Positions 6,185-11,681 of a stretch of DNA of 12,660 nt are shown here, piece by piece. Numbering within the stretch: position 1 is the first letter of the stretch; each line of letters begins with the position of its first letter. Source of the stretch: an uncultured Clostridia bacterium (GTDB taxonomy: Bacteria; Bacillota; Clostridia; Christensenellales; UBA1242). The stretch spans positions 1 to 12,660 of the forward strand of contig USJH01000011.1 in NCBI GenBank assembly GCA_900554955.1. The letters are read 5' to 3'. Under the pieces are notes generated by a model. It had not been told where the DNA came from, did not search any database, and was given only the letters and a program-made list of their open reading frames with translations. A program made the position numbers and the translations under genes.

Positions 6185-6782
6185 ATTCGTCTCCTTTGAT
6201 TTCGCTTGCTGGCAAATCTGTAAATAGTTTGCAAAACATAGCATTTAAATCTCTTTTGTTTTTAATTGTCTTTTCAAGATATTGACAAATCATTTCGTCC
6301 TTTTTTTCTCTATCGTCTTCGTCTAAAAGTTGCTCAACAAAGTCATCAGAACTGGACAAGTAGTCAAGTCTTTCAGTTGTTGATATATCTGAATTTTCTC
6401 CAACTATTTCAGCGTCATATGAAAAAATAGATTTTTCAATTTCAATGTTTTTCTCTGACGCTGTATAACCGCCAAAAGGCAATAGTTTGAAACTTTTTCT
6501 TATACAAAAATAAAAATGCGTTCTTGTATCATACTGATAAAATGGCAAGTCTACATAAATTTGTTGAACCAAATCGTCAACATCATAGATAAATGCTTTA
6601 TTTACTATTTTTTGTTGATAAACATATTTGCTCGCCATTGCTTTAATGATTTTAAAATTATCATTGAAAAACTTGTTTATTGCGTCAATATCTTTATTTA
6701 AAATTTGTTTTATTTCGTCTGCATCAAATATCCAATTTCCGCAATCTTTCATAATTTCACGGTCAACCTTTTTTAAACTCAT
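6144..6782 (-). CDS. Protein resembling sigma-factor region 2
   Basis: A 212-aa protein. Two ATGs lie close together; I prefer the second (6782) because GGGGGAG abuts the first and sits six bases before the second. Residues about 34-98 (FFNDNFKIIKAMASKYV, then YDVDDLVQQIYVDLPFYQYD, then THFYFCIRKSF) follow the pattern of sigma-70 region 2: a core-binding helix pair with a DDLVQ-type motif, then an aromatic/basic stretch that would melt the -10. The C-terminal half is acidic (SSSDDFVEQLLDEDDREKKDE) and shows no clear region 4. It may therefore be a degenerate or phage-type factor, or only a sigma-like helical protein. If it acts as a sigma factor or RNA polymerase partner, it could redirect transcription to late genes of this element or a helper. 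It overlaps its neighbours on both sides. Confidence 0.5.
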   Translation of the reverse strand: MSLKKVDREIMKDCGNWIFDADEIKQILNKDIDAINKFFNDNFKIIKAMASKYVYQQKIVNKAFIYDVDDLVQQIYVDLPFYQYDTRTHFYFCIRKSFKLLPFGGYTASEKNIEIEKSIFSYDAEIVGENSDISTTERLDYLSSSDDFVEQLLDEDDREKKDEMICQYLEKTIKNKRDLNAMFCKLFTDLPASEIKGDEYEYYKQCANKNIK

Positions 6783-7503
6783 TTTCATCTCCCCCTAAAT
6801 CAATTTCGTCTAAGTTGTCAAAAAGTGCGTCAAGTTCTTCTTTGGTATGTTGCCGTTGTTCGAACCCTAGTTTTGATTTAATTGTGAAACTGTCATACGC
6901 CCCGGAAATAACTTTTGCATAGTTTTGTAGAACAAAATCGATACTTGCATTTTGAAGCCATTCGCTTTTCTCTATGGCTTTATTTATTTTTTCAAGGTCA
7001 TAGTCATAGTTTAAAAGGTTTTGTTGATTAACATCAGTGTTTAAATTTGGATATTTATTTTTGAGAGAGAGAAGAAAATTTGAAACAACAGTTGTTTTTT
7101 CTTTTTCTATTCTCTCTTTTTCTTTATTATAATTTAAATTATAATTATAATTAAGGTTGTTTTCGGTTGTTTTTAGGTTGTTTGTCTGGTTGTTTCTTTG
7201 GTTGATTGTTTGGTTGTTTTCGGTTGTTTTGTCTCTTTTCGCATTTTGATTGCCCTTAGGTGCTCCACCTTTCTTGCCATTCATAACACAGGCACGATAC
7301 CTATTCATAGATTTATCAAGTATTGGTTTTGCCTGTTTAAAAATAATTTGGACAAATGGCGGGACATCTTCGGGTGGTTCGACACCAAATAAACCATATA
7401 CAGCAAGTGTTCTATATGCCTGTGCTTGCGTTGATGTATCTGGAATTTGTTCAATGGCTTCAAACATGCTTTTATAAAACACAAAACTTTCATTTTCGGT
7501 CAT
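6763..7503 (-). CDS. DUF6291-like, phage replication-type protein
   Basis: A 246-aa protein. The N-terminal domain (about 1-90: ESFVFYKSMFEAIEQIPD, then QAYRTLAVYGLFGVEP, then GKKGGAPKGNQNAK) matches my recollection of DUF6291 proteins. These are found in Bacillota prophages beside replication genes and resemble the N-termini of replisome organisers. A low-complexity Asn/Gln/Thr linker (about 91-135) and a helical C-terminal part follow. The linker DNA is unusual: it holds seven GGTTGTTT-type repeats and a pure A/T block that could be an origin. The start is supported by AAAGGAG ten bases upstream and overlaps the preceding small gene by 14 bp. Initiation of element replication is an inference from family and context, since I see no ATPase or HTH signature. 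Confidence 0.65.
   Translation of the reverse strand: MTENESFVFYKSMFEAIEQIPDTSTQAQAYRTLAVYGLFGVEPPEDVPPFVQIIFKQAKPILDKSMNRYRACVMNGKKGGAPKGNQNAKRDKTTENNQTINQRNNQTNNLKTTENNLNYNYNLNYNKEKERIEKEKTTVVSNFLLSLKNKYPNLNTDVNQQNLLNYDYDLEKINKAIEKSEWLQNASIDFVLQNYAKVISGAYDSFTIKSKLGFEQRQHTKEELDALFDNLDEIDLGGDENEFKKG
7123..7230 (-). repeat. Helically phased GGTTGTTT repeats beside an A/T block; possible origin
   Basis: On the plus strand, GGTTGTTT starts at 7155, 7165, 7176, 7188, 7212 and 7222, and a variant GGTTGATT at 7200. The steps are 10, 11, 12, 12, 12 and 10 bp, close to one helical turn. The copies are not all in the same codon frame, so they are not a simple peptide repeat. Next to them, 7123-7154 is 32 bp of pure A/T. 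A further inverted copy, AAACAAC-A-GTTGTTT, sits at 7083-7097. This iteron plus A/T layout inside a replication gene recalls lambda-type origins. Confidence 0.45.
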
Positions 7504-7663
7504 TGCTGTTTTCTCCTTTTGATTTTTGTTTTACAGCCATATCTAATAATGCTTGAACAATAAAATCTTCAATTTTTAATATCGAAATATCTGCATGTAA
7601 AGGTTTTGAATTTGAAAATTTTTCTTCAACATTTTTGCGATATGATATAGAGCCAATTTGCAT
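7490..7663 (-). CDS. 57-aa element protein, unknown
   Basis: The frame reads from ATG at 7663-7661 to TGA at 7492-7490. The protein begins MQIGSISYRKNVEEKFSNSK and ends in a basic tail. AAAAGGAT lies nine bases upstream of the ATG. The gene starts 6 bp after the stop of the Cro-like gene and overlaps the start of the DUF6291-like gene by 14 bp, which fits a coupled operon gene. The sequence has a helical segment (IEDFIVQALLDMAVK) and no known motif. It could be a small regulator or a replication accessory protein. The coding call rests on spacing and ribosome binding site, not on homology. Confidence 0.55.
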   Translation of the reverse strand: MQIGSISYRKNVEEKFSNSKPLHADISILKIEDFIVQALLDMAVKQKSKGENSNDRK

Positions 7664-7669
7664 AATAAA

Positions 7670-7867
7670 TTATCCTTTTTCGCATAAAAATTCCAATGTA
7701 ACGTTTTGGAAGTATTTTGCTCTAATAACAATAATTTCATTTAGAGTAAATGGCGACTGTCCCTTTATTTTTCTTGTCAAAGTATTTCTAGTTAAGCCTA
7801 AATATTGGGACATCTCTTTTATAGATATCTTGTTTTTAAACATTAACATTCGCAGATTTATATACAT
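7670..7867 (-). CDS. Small Cro-like HTH regulator
   Basis: A 65-aa protein with one helix-turn-helix of the XRE type: ISIKEMSQYLGLTRNTLTRKIKGQSPFTLNEIIVIRAKYF (residues 14-53). SQYLG-LTRNTLTRKI is the recognition unit. I chose the ATG at 7867 because AAGGGGAAA sits seven bases upstream. A longer frame from 7945 would begin inside the promoter and operators. It is the first gene of the minus-strand operon and faces the double-HTH repressor gene across a shared control region, as Cro faces CI. Its likely job is to bind the same TACGCA/TGCGTA operators and favour the replicative state. Both the Cro analogy and the operator assignment are inferences from layout. Confidence 0.75.
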   Translation of the reverse strand: MYINLRMLMFKNKISIKEMSQYLGLTRNTLTRKIKGQSPFTLNEIIVIRAKYFQNVTLEFLCEKG

Positions 7868-7891
7868 AAAAATTTCCCCTTGTTTGATATT

Positions 7892-7905
7892 TACGCATTT
7901 GCGTA
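7892..7905. promoter_or_regulatory. Operator 1: TACGCATTTGCGTA
   Basis: A 6-2-6 perfect dyad, identical to operator 2, with a centre-to-centre distance of 27 bp. It lies just downstream of the minus-strand -10 (7918-7913), so protein bound here would block the start of the operon. Confidence 0.75.
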
Positions 7906-7907
7906 TA

Positions 7908-7936
7908 TTGACAATATATACGCATTTGCGTATTAT
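7908..7936 (+). promoter_or_regulatory. Plus-strand promoter for repressor and recombinase
   Basis: A consensus TTGACA (7908-7913) and TATTAT (7931-7936) have an exact 17-bp spacer. The spacer and the start of the -10 are occupied by operator 2. It would give a leader of about 90 nt before the repressor ATG. Confidence 0.55.
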
Positions 7937-7941
7937 GTCAA
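7913..7941 (-). promoter_or_regulatory. Minus-strand promoter for the Cro-like operon
   Basis: Read on the minus strand, TTGACA (7941-7936) and TATATT (7918-7913) have an exact 17-bp spacer. Operator 2 fills 14 of the 17 spacer bases. This is the strongest promoter I can see in the element. Confidence 0.75.
7919..7932. promoter_or_regulatory. Operator 2: TACGCATTTGCGTA
   Basis: Identical to operator 1, with one further flanking A/T pair (7918 and 7933). It sits inside the spacers of both divergent promoters, so one bound dimer could shut off both. Confidence 0.75.
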
Positions 7942-7948
7942 TCAAAAT

Positions 7949-8015
7949 TGCGTAAATTTTTTAATTTTGCGTAATTTTTATTGCTTTAATAACTTTTTTA
8001 TAATATAATTGCGTA
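7949..8015 (+). promoter_or_regulatory. Three operator half-sites and a second -10 before the repressor
   Basis: TGCGTA, the right half of the operator, recurs at 7949-7954, 7968-7973 and 8010-8015, always in the same orientation. TATAAT at 7999-8004 is a possible second promoter with no good -35, and the last half-site lies over its predicted start. This layout would allow graded autoregulation of the repressor. Confidence 0.45.
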
Positions 8016-8031
8016 TAGGGGAGAAGAAAAA

Positions 8032-8616
8032 ATGGAAATGGATATGTATGATAGACTAGAAAGGTTATTGTCTGAAAAGAAAATCAGCAAAAGAAAATTA
8101 AGCATGGATTTAAACATACCTTATACAACCCTTGTGAGCATGTTTAAAAGAAGGTCAACAAGTGTTGATATAGAAACAATAAAAAAACTTGCAAAATACT
8201 TGCAAACAGATATTGATTTTTTAGTATCAGGAGATTATTATCCAACAGTTTTAAAAAATGGATCTAAAATAAAAAATTTAAGAATAAGGGAAAACCTTTC
8301 ACAGGAAGAACTTGCAAAACGCTCTGGATACACAACAAAAGAAATCAGAGAAATTGAAGAAAATATAAGAGATATTACAACTAGTGAGTGTGTAGAACTT
8401 GCTGGATATATAACAGGTCATGGAAGTGATGTTTTGATTGATGATGACTTGCAAAATCTTTCCACACCAATTGATAAAAACTATGTAATCATTTATTCTA
8501 AATTAAGTTTTTCAAAATTTTACATGACAGACAAACAAATTGAAACAGTTTACAATATCGCCAAAGAATTTGGCGATTTCTACAATAAAGAAAACGGAAT
8601 AGAGGGTATCTTTTAA
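8032..8616 (+). CDS. Element repressor with two XRE-type HTH domains
   Basis: A 194-aa protein with two helix-turn-helix domains. The first (about residues 6-62) contains ISKRKLSMDLNIPYTTLVSMFKRRSTSV. The second (about 80-130) contains LSQEELAKRSGYTTKEIREIEENIRDIT. No LexA-type Ser/Lys protease domain follows, so induction would need another route, for example the ImmA-like protease encoded at 5317. AGGGGAG lies about eight bases before the ATG at 8032; later ATGs at 8038 and 8044 are possible. It faces the Cro-like gene across shared operators, and its last base is the first base of the recombinase ATG (TAATG). One transcript therefore carries both the silencer and the integrase. Binding of two DNA half-sites by one chain is a reasonable inference from the duplicated domain. 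Confidence 0.82.
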   Translation: MEMDMYDRLERLLSEKKISKRKLSMDLNIPYTTLVSMFKRRSTSVDIETIKKLAKYLQTDIDFLVSGDYYPTVLKNGSKIKNLRIRENLSQEELAKRSGYTTKEIREIEENIRDITTSECVELAGYITGHGSDVLIDDDLQNLSTPIDKNYVIIYSKLSFSKFYMTDKQIETVYNIAKEFGDFYNKENGIEGIF

Positions 8617-10265
8617 TGAACGCAGTAATTTACGCTCGTTTTTCTTCATACTCTCAAACGGAACAAAGCATTGAAGGTCAATTGCGTGTTTGTAGAGAAT
8701 ATGCAGGAAAAAACAAAATAAATATTATTGCAGAATATATAGACAGAGCAACAACCGGGACAAATGACAACCGCCCTGAATTTCAAAAAATGATTGCAGA
8801 CGCAAGCAAGAAAGAATTTCAGCAAATTTTGGTATACAAGTTAGACCGTTTTGCAAGAAATAAATATGACAGTGTTGTTTATAAACACAAATTGGCACAA
8901 TATGGTGTAAAAGTTATTTCTGCAACTGAAATGATAAGCGACACACCGGAAGGTGCACTTATGGAAGGTTTGCTGGAAATGTTTGCTGAAATGTATTCAA
9001 AAGATTTAAGCCAAAAAGTAAAGCGTGGCATTAAAGAAAGTGTTATAAAAGGAAATTTTATTGGCGGAACAACAACATACGGTTATAAAGTTGAAAACAA
9101 AAAACTAGTCATAGACGAAAAAACGGCACCTGCGATTCGCTATTTATTTGAAGAATATGCAAATGGAAAAAGCAAAAAACAAATTATGCAAGAATTAAAT
9201 CAAATGGGCTACACAATAAATGGAAAACCATTTACATACAACTCTTTGCAGAATAATTTAAAAAATAAAAAATATATAGGTGTGTTTGAAAGCGAACAAA
9301 TCACAAATGAAAACTATTGCCCACCTATCATAAGCCAAGACCTATTCAATAGAGTGCAAATTAAATTAAATGAACACAAACATGCACCGGCAACACAAAA
9401 GGCTAAAACGGAATATTTACTTACAGGCAAAGCATTTTGTGGACATTGTGGTTCGCCAATGGTTGGAACCGGTGGAACAAGCAAAACGGGCAAAACACAC
9501 AATTATTATAACTGTTCAAAACAACATAAATTTCACACATGCAACAAACACAGCGAAAATAAAACCTATCTGGAAGATTATGTTGTTGAGCAAACAATTG
9601 AACACATTTTAAAACCTGAACAAATGGAAAAGATAGCCGACGGCATGTTGAAACTTTTCAATCACAGTTCTACGGCACAAAAAATCGCCGGTATCGAAAA
9701 AAGCATTTTAAAGATTGAAAAAGATATGGACAAATGCTTCAACTCTTTTATCAACGCACAAGAAGATTATTTGCAAAAAAGATTAAATGAACAAATAAAA
9801 AGCCTTGCCATTCAAAAACAAGACTTTGAAAATGAAATTAAAAAAATGAAACTTGCAGAACAAGTTGTGCATACCAAAGATGAAATAATTGAGATTACCA
9901 GCCAATACCTGGACTATGACAAAAACGATTTTGATTTTAAAAAGAAAATTATAAATACCTTTGTAAACTCTGTTTACATATTTGATGACAAAATTGCAAT
10001 TTACTACAATTTGTTTGGTTCAGATAAGATAACATATGAAGAAGCAAAAGAAAATATAACACAAAATGAGAGTGTTCATATTTTAAATGGAACGCTCCGC
10101 CACAAGAGAACTGTACGCACGCCTCGTGAAAATGAGAAATGCGTGCAGTTTTTCTTTTTACATGAATGTTTTGGTGCAATTATTCCTTTTGAGAAACCAA
10201 AGATTAAAAGCCCATCTCACTCAAATTGGATAAATTTACAAGTGGACTTCAAAATTGAAATCTAG
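8616..10265 (+). CDS. Large serine recombinase (integrase of the element)
   Basis: A 549-aa protein. The resolvase catalytic domain (about 3-140) starts YARFSS with nucleophile Ser10 and carries the arginine motif KLDRFAR (75-81). A recombinase domain (about 155-260) follows. A zinc ribbon uses Cys275, Cys278, Cys300 and Cys309, and a long coiled coil (about 355-425) could carry synapsis control. The enzyme would join attP and attB through a 5'-phosphoserine intermediate. The recognisable protein ends near residue 485 (KIAIYYNLFGSDKITYEEAK). The last 55-65 residues read through CTCCGCCA and a terminator hairpin, look non-native and may be flanking DNA translated by chance. The gene overlaps the repressor stop by one base (TAATG), with GAGGG upstream. 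No separate directionality factor is recognised. Confidence 0.92.
   Translation: MNAVIYARFSSYSQTEQSIEGQLRVCREYAGKNKINIIAEYIDRATTGTNDNRPEFQKMIADASKKEFQQILVYKLDRFARNKYDSVVYKHKLAQYGVKVISATEMISDTPEGALMEGLLEMFAEMYSKDLSQKVKRGIKESVIKGNFIGGTTTYGYKVENKKLVIDEKTAPAIRYLFEEYANGKSKKQIMQELNQMGYTINGKPFTYNSLQNNLKNKKYIGVFESEQITNENYCPPIISQDLFNRVQIKLNEHKHAPATQKAKTEYLLTGKAFCGHCGSPMVGTGGTSKTGKTHNYYNCSKQHKFHTCNKHSENKTYLEDYVVEQTIEHILKPEQMEKIADGMLKLFNHSSTAQKIAGIEKSILKIEKDMDKCFNSFINAQEDYLQKRLNEQIKSLAIQKQDFENEIKKMKLAEQVVHTKDEIIEITSQYLDYDKNDFDFKKKIINTFVNSVYIFDDKIAIYYNLFGSDKITYEEAKENITQNESVHILNGTLRHKRTVRTPRENEKCVQFFFLHECFGAIIPFEKPKIKSPSHSNWINLQVDFKIEI
10095..10102 (+). repeat. CTCCGCCA, possible alternative right junction
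   Basis: An exact copy of the last eight bases of tRNA-Ser(UGA), located just after the conserved part of the recombinase and immediately before a terminator hairpin. Serine-integrase genes often sit at one edge of their element, so this is a candidate attR. Eight bases alone are weak evidence. Confidence 0.3.
10109..10159 (+). terminator. Terminator inside the 3' end of the recombinase frame
   Basis: AACTGTACGCA (10109-10119) and TGCGTGCAGTT (10140-10150) form an 11-bp stem with one G-U pair and a 20-nt loop. TTT-C-TTTTT follows. It lies about 105 bp before the annotated stop, so much of the message may end before that stop. Confidence 0.7.
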
Positions 10266-10489
10266 ATTGAAATTGGTATCACTGCTAACAAGGTTTTATA
10301 TGAAAATATAAATGCTTATGATTTGAAGATAACACTTTAAAATTAAGTAAAGTAAGTTTGTCAAATCAGCAACTTAAACGAATAAGTTTAATGTTTGCAA
10401 CTGACTTAAAAAACTTTGCCGAAACAAATGGCAATTCTCAAAATCTAACCGCAAAAGAAGTTTATTCTCACTTGCAAAATAATCAATAA
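10266..10489 (+). pseudogene. Frame-broken coding remnant
   Basis: Directly after the recombinase TAG, the same frame continues IEIGITANKVLYENINAYDLKITL before TAA at 10338. The frame that takes over at about 10337 reads KLSKVSLSNQQLKRISLMF and onward to TAA at 10487-10489. A single-base indel in the run CTTTAAAATTA would join the two. A 12-bp duplication (ATTGAAAT at 10254 and 10266) brackets the TAG. It looks like the decayed 3' end of an accessory gene. The family is not recognised, and a chance open frame in AT-rich DNA is possible. Confidence 0.35.
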
Positions 10490-10499
10490 AACACTCACG

Positions 10500-10534
10500 A
10501 TAAGAAGTTGAAAAATACTTCTTCTTATTTTCTT
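10500..10534 (+). terminator. Rho-independent terminator after the remnant
   Basis: ATAAGAAG (10500-10507) and CTTCTTAT (10521-10528) pair, with an alternative AAGAAGT/ACTTCTT pairing inside, and T-rich sequence follows. It separates the remnant from the next gene. Confidence 0.65.
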
Positions 10535-10561
10535 GAAATATATGCAAAATTTCTATTTTTA

Positions 10562-10570
10562 TGCTATACT
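10562..10570 (+). promoter_or_regulatory. Extended -10 promoter of the membrane-protein gene
   Basis: TGCTATACT is a good extended -10 element. No convincing -35 lies at the proper distance. The start codon is 20 bp downstream, after AAGGAGAAG. Confidence 0.5.
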
Positions 10571-10590
10571 TAATACAAGGAGAAGAGTAT

Positions 10591-11472
10591 ATGGAAATTT
10601 GGACAGGAATTGTTATTCCTATTTTATCATCTATAATAGGTGGTTTATTAGGAGGGCTATTTACCTTTTTAGGAATAAAACTTACTCTAAATAATGAACA
10701 AAGATTAAAAAATGAAGAAAAAAGATTGAAGATAATTGATGAAAATTTACAAATTGTAAAAAATCGTCCCATTTTAGATTTGACAACACAAAAAACAAGT
10801 GTGGATATGAATTGTAATGTATTTTTAATACCTATTGAAAAATACAAACTTACAAGTCCATCAGAGATAGAATATGAGTTTATAACAGATTATAAAAATG
10901 ATAATGTTTGGTGTGAATATTCAATATTTCTAAAAAATATTGGCAATAAAAAAATAACTAGAGCTTTTGTTACGACAGAAGTAAATGATATTCTGTTATA
11001 TGGTGAATCTGATATATACAATTGGAATTTATTTAAACACTATTACAATCATATAGTTTTGTTTCAAGGTGATTTGAAAAAAAATTCTATATGTCAAATC
11101 AATGTTCATTATCCTAAAACAAACAGTCATTTAAAGGATATTTGTTTTAATATTTATTTTGAAGATGAAAATGGCAATTTTTGGAAACAGTATTTTATAG
11201 GAAATCAATATGTCGATACTACTTTGTATGCGGGAATATCATCTAGCGAATATTCTGCTTATTTAAGACAAGATATGTTTACTTTTTATGCTTATCAAAA
11301 AGCATTTTTTAATAAATGTGAACTAGACTTCAAACATAATATAAGTGAAATGTTAAAAATGCTAGATGATAACTTAAAAAAATGGAATAAAGAATATCAA
11401 AAATTTGAAAGTTTTAAATATGAATATGAAAACGGAATAATTGCCTTAAAAAAAGATTTTAGTCAATTTTAA
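10591..11472 (+). CDS. Membrane-anchored accessory protein, unknown
   Basis: A 293-aa protein. I chose the ATG at 10591 because AAGGAGAAG lies six bases upstream; the longer frame from 10561 would start inside the -10 element. Residues about 5-29 form one glycine-rich transmembrane helix (GIVIPILSSIIGGLLGGLFTFLGIKL). A charged, probably coiled-coil stretch (NNEQRLKNEEKRLKIIDENLQ) follows, then a beta-rich domain with many aromatic residues, and a helical charged end. It has its own promoter and is the last gene before the inferred right boundary, the usual place for cargo in small elements. Proteins with one N-terminal helix and a cytoplasmic sensor-like body are common among phage-defence and exclusion genes, but no motif here proves that. 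Its codon use is even more A/T-rich than the chromosomal genes. Confidence 0.75.
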   Translation: MEIWTGIVIPILSSIIGGLLGGLFTFLGIKLTLNNEQRLKNEEKRLKIIDENLQIVKNRPILDLTTQKTSVDMNCNVFLIPIEKYKLTSPSEIEYEFITDYKNDNVWCEYSIFLKNIGNKKITRAFVTTEVNDILLYGESDIYNWNLFKHYYNHIVLFQGDLKKNSICQINVHYPKTNSHLKDICFNIYFEDENGNFWKQYFIGNQYVDTTLYAGISSSEYSAYLRQDMFTFYAYQKAFFNKCELDFKHNISEMLKMLDDNLKKWNKEYQKFESFKYEYENGIIALKKDFSQF

Positions 11473-11533
11473 TTAAAACCTTAATCCACCTATCTCCAAC
11501 ATGGACCTTAAAGTTAGAATTGGATAACGTTGG

Positions 11534-11544
11534 CTCCACCAATC
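11534..11544 (+). repeat. Candidate attR core, displaced tRNA-Ser 3' end
   Basis: CTCCACCAATC matches the tRNA-Ser(UGA) end (4628-4638) with one mismatch. The bases before it do not form a tRNA, while the bases after it continue as the tRNA-Ser terminator. It also forms the dyad TTGG-CTCCA-CCAA (11530-11542), a plausible small recombination core. Confidence 0.5.
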
Positions 11545-11547
11545 AAT

Positions 11548-11586
11548 AGTCGTTTGAACTCATTTGAGTTTGAACGACTTTTTTCT
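11548..11586 (+). terminator. Orphan tRNA-Ser-type terminator
   Basis: AGTCGTTTGAACTCA (11548-11562) and TGAGTTTGAACGACT (11565-11579) pair along 15 bp if G-U pairs are allowed, and a T-run follows. No intact tRNA precedes it; it probably once ended the tRNA-Ser(UGA) transcript. It may now end transcription of the membrane-protein gene. Confidence 0.85.
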
Positions 11587-11636
11587 TGCATTCATCAAAT
11601 ACTGAAAAATTAAAACCAAACTATTTAATATTTGTT

Positions 11637-11664
11637 TTGAAATATCTAATTATTTTGCTACAAT
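11637..11664 (+). promoter_or_regulatory. Promoter of the HD-domain gene
   Basis: TTGAAA (11637-11642) and TACAAT (11659-11664) have a 16-bp spacer, and TG precedes the -10 by one base. It lies about 17 bp before the start codon. Confidence 0.55.
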
Positions 11665-11681
11665 ATCATTAGGAGAAAAAT

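Larger units (their letters stand above)
4636..11544. mobile_element. Candidate serine-integrase element inserted behind tRNA-Ser(UGA)
   Basis: About 6.9 kb bounded by near-identical CTCCxCCAATC sequences. The contents fit a small integrative element or phage satellite: large serine recombinase, divergent HTH regulators, a replication-type gene, a sigma-like protein, a metallopeptidase and one membrane protein. I see no relaxase, secretion, capsid or terminase gene. The right boundary is inferred because the copy at 11534 is followed by the same terminator as tRNA-Ser(GCU), as if the original terminator of tRNA-Ser(UGA) had been pushed there. A second possible right end lies at 10095-10102, in which case bases 10103-11534 would be an older, stacked insertion. 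Boundaries are inferred; the element-like gene content is seen. Confidence 0.6.
11534..11589 (+). repeat. 56-bp direct repeat, copy 1 (matches 12580-12635)
   Basis: 54 of 56 positions are identical to the segment that begins in the last bases of tRNA-Ser(GCU) and covers its terminator. The identity starts at CTCC and stops after CTTGC, so it covers the tRNA 3' end plus terminator and nothing more. Confidence 0.9.

Noticed and set aside
7155..7230. GGTTGTTT repeats as a CRISPR array
   Set aside because: Units are 8 bp at 10-12 bp spacing, lie within a coding frame and have no spacers or cas genes.
7868..7945. N-terminal extension of the Cro-like protein (91 aa in place of 65)
   Set aside because: The extension would be encoded by the promoter and both operators. 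A good ribosome binding site precedes the ATG at 7867.
10374..10847. Minus-strand 157-aa frame
   Set aside because: It is antisense to the membrane-protein gene, crosses a terminator and has a composition expected of the opposite strand of an A/T-rich gene.
11487..11540. A complete but degenerate tRNA ending in CTCCACCA at 11541
   Set aside because: I could not find a 5' acceptor strand, D-arm or anticodon arm that pairs. Only the last bases match a tRNA, so I treat it as a junction remnant.
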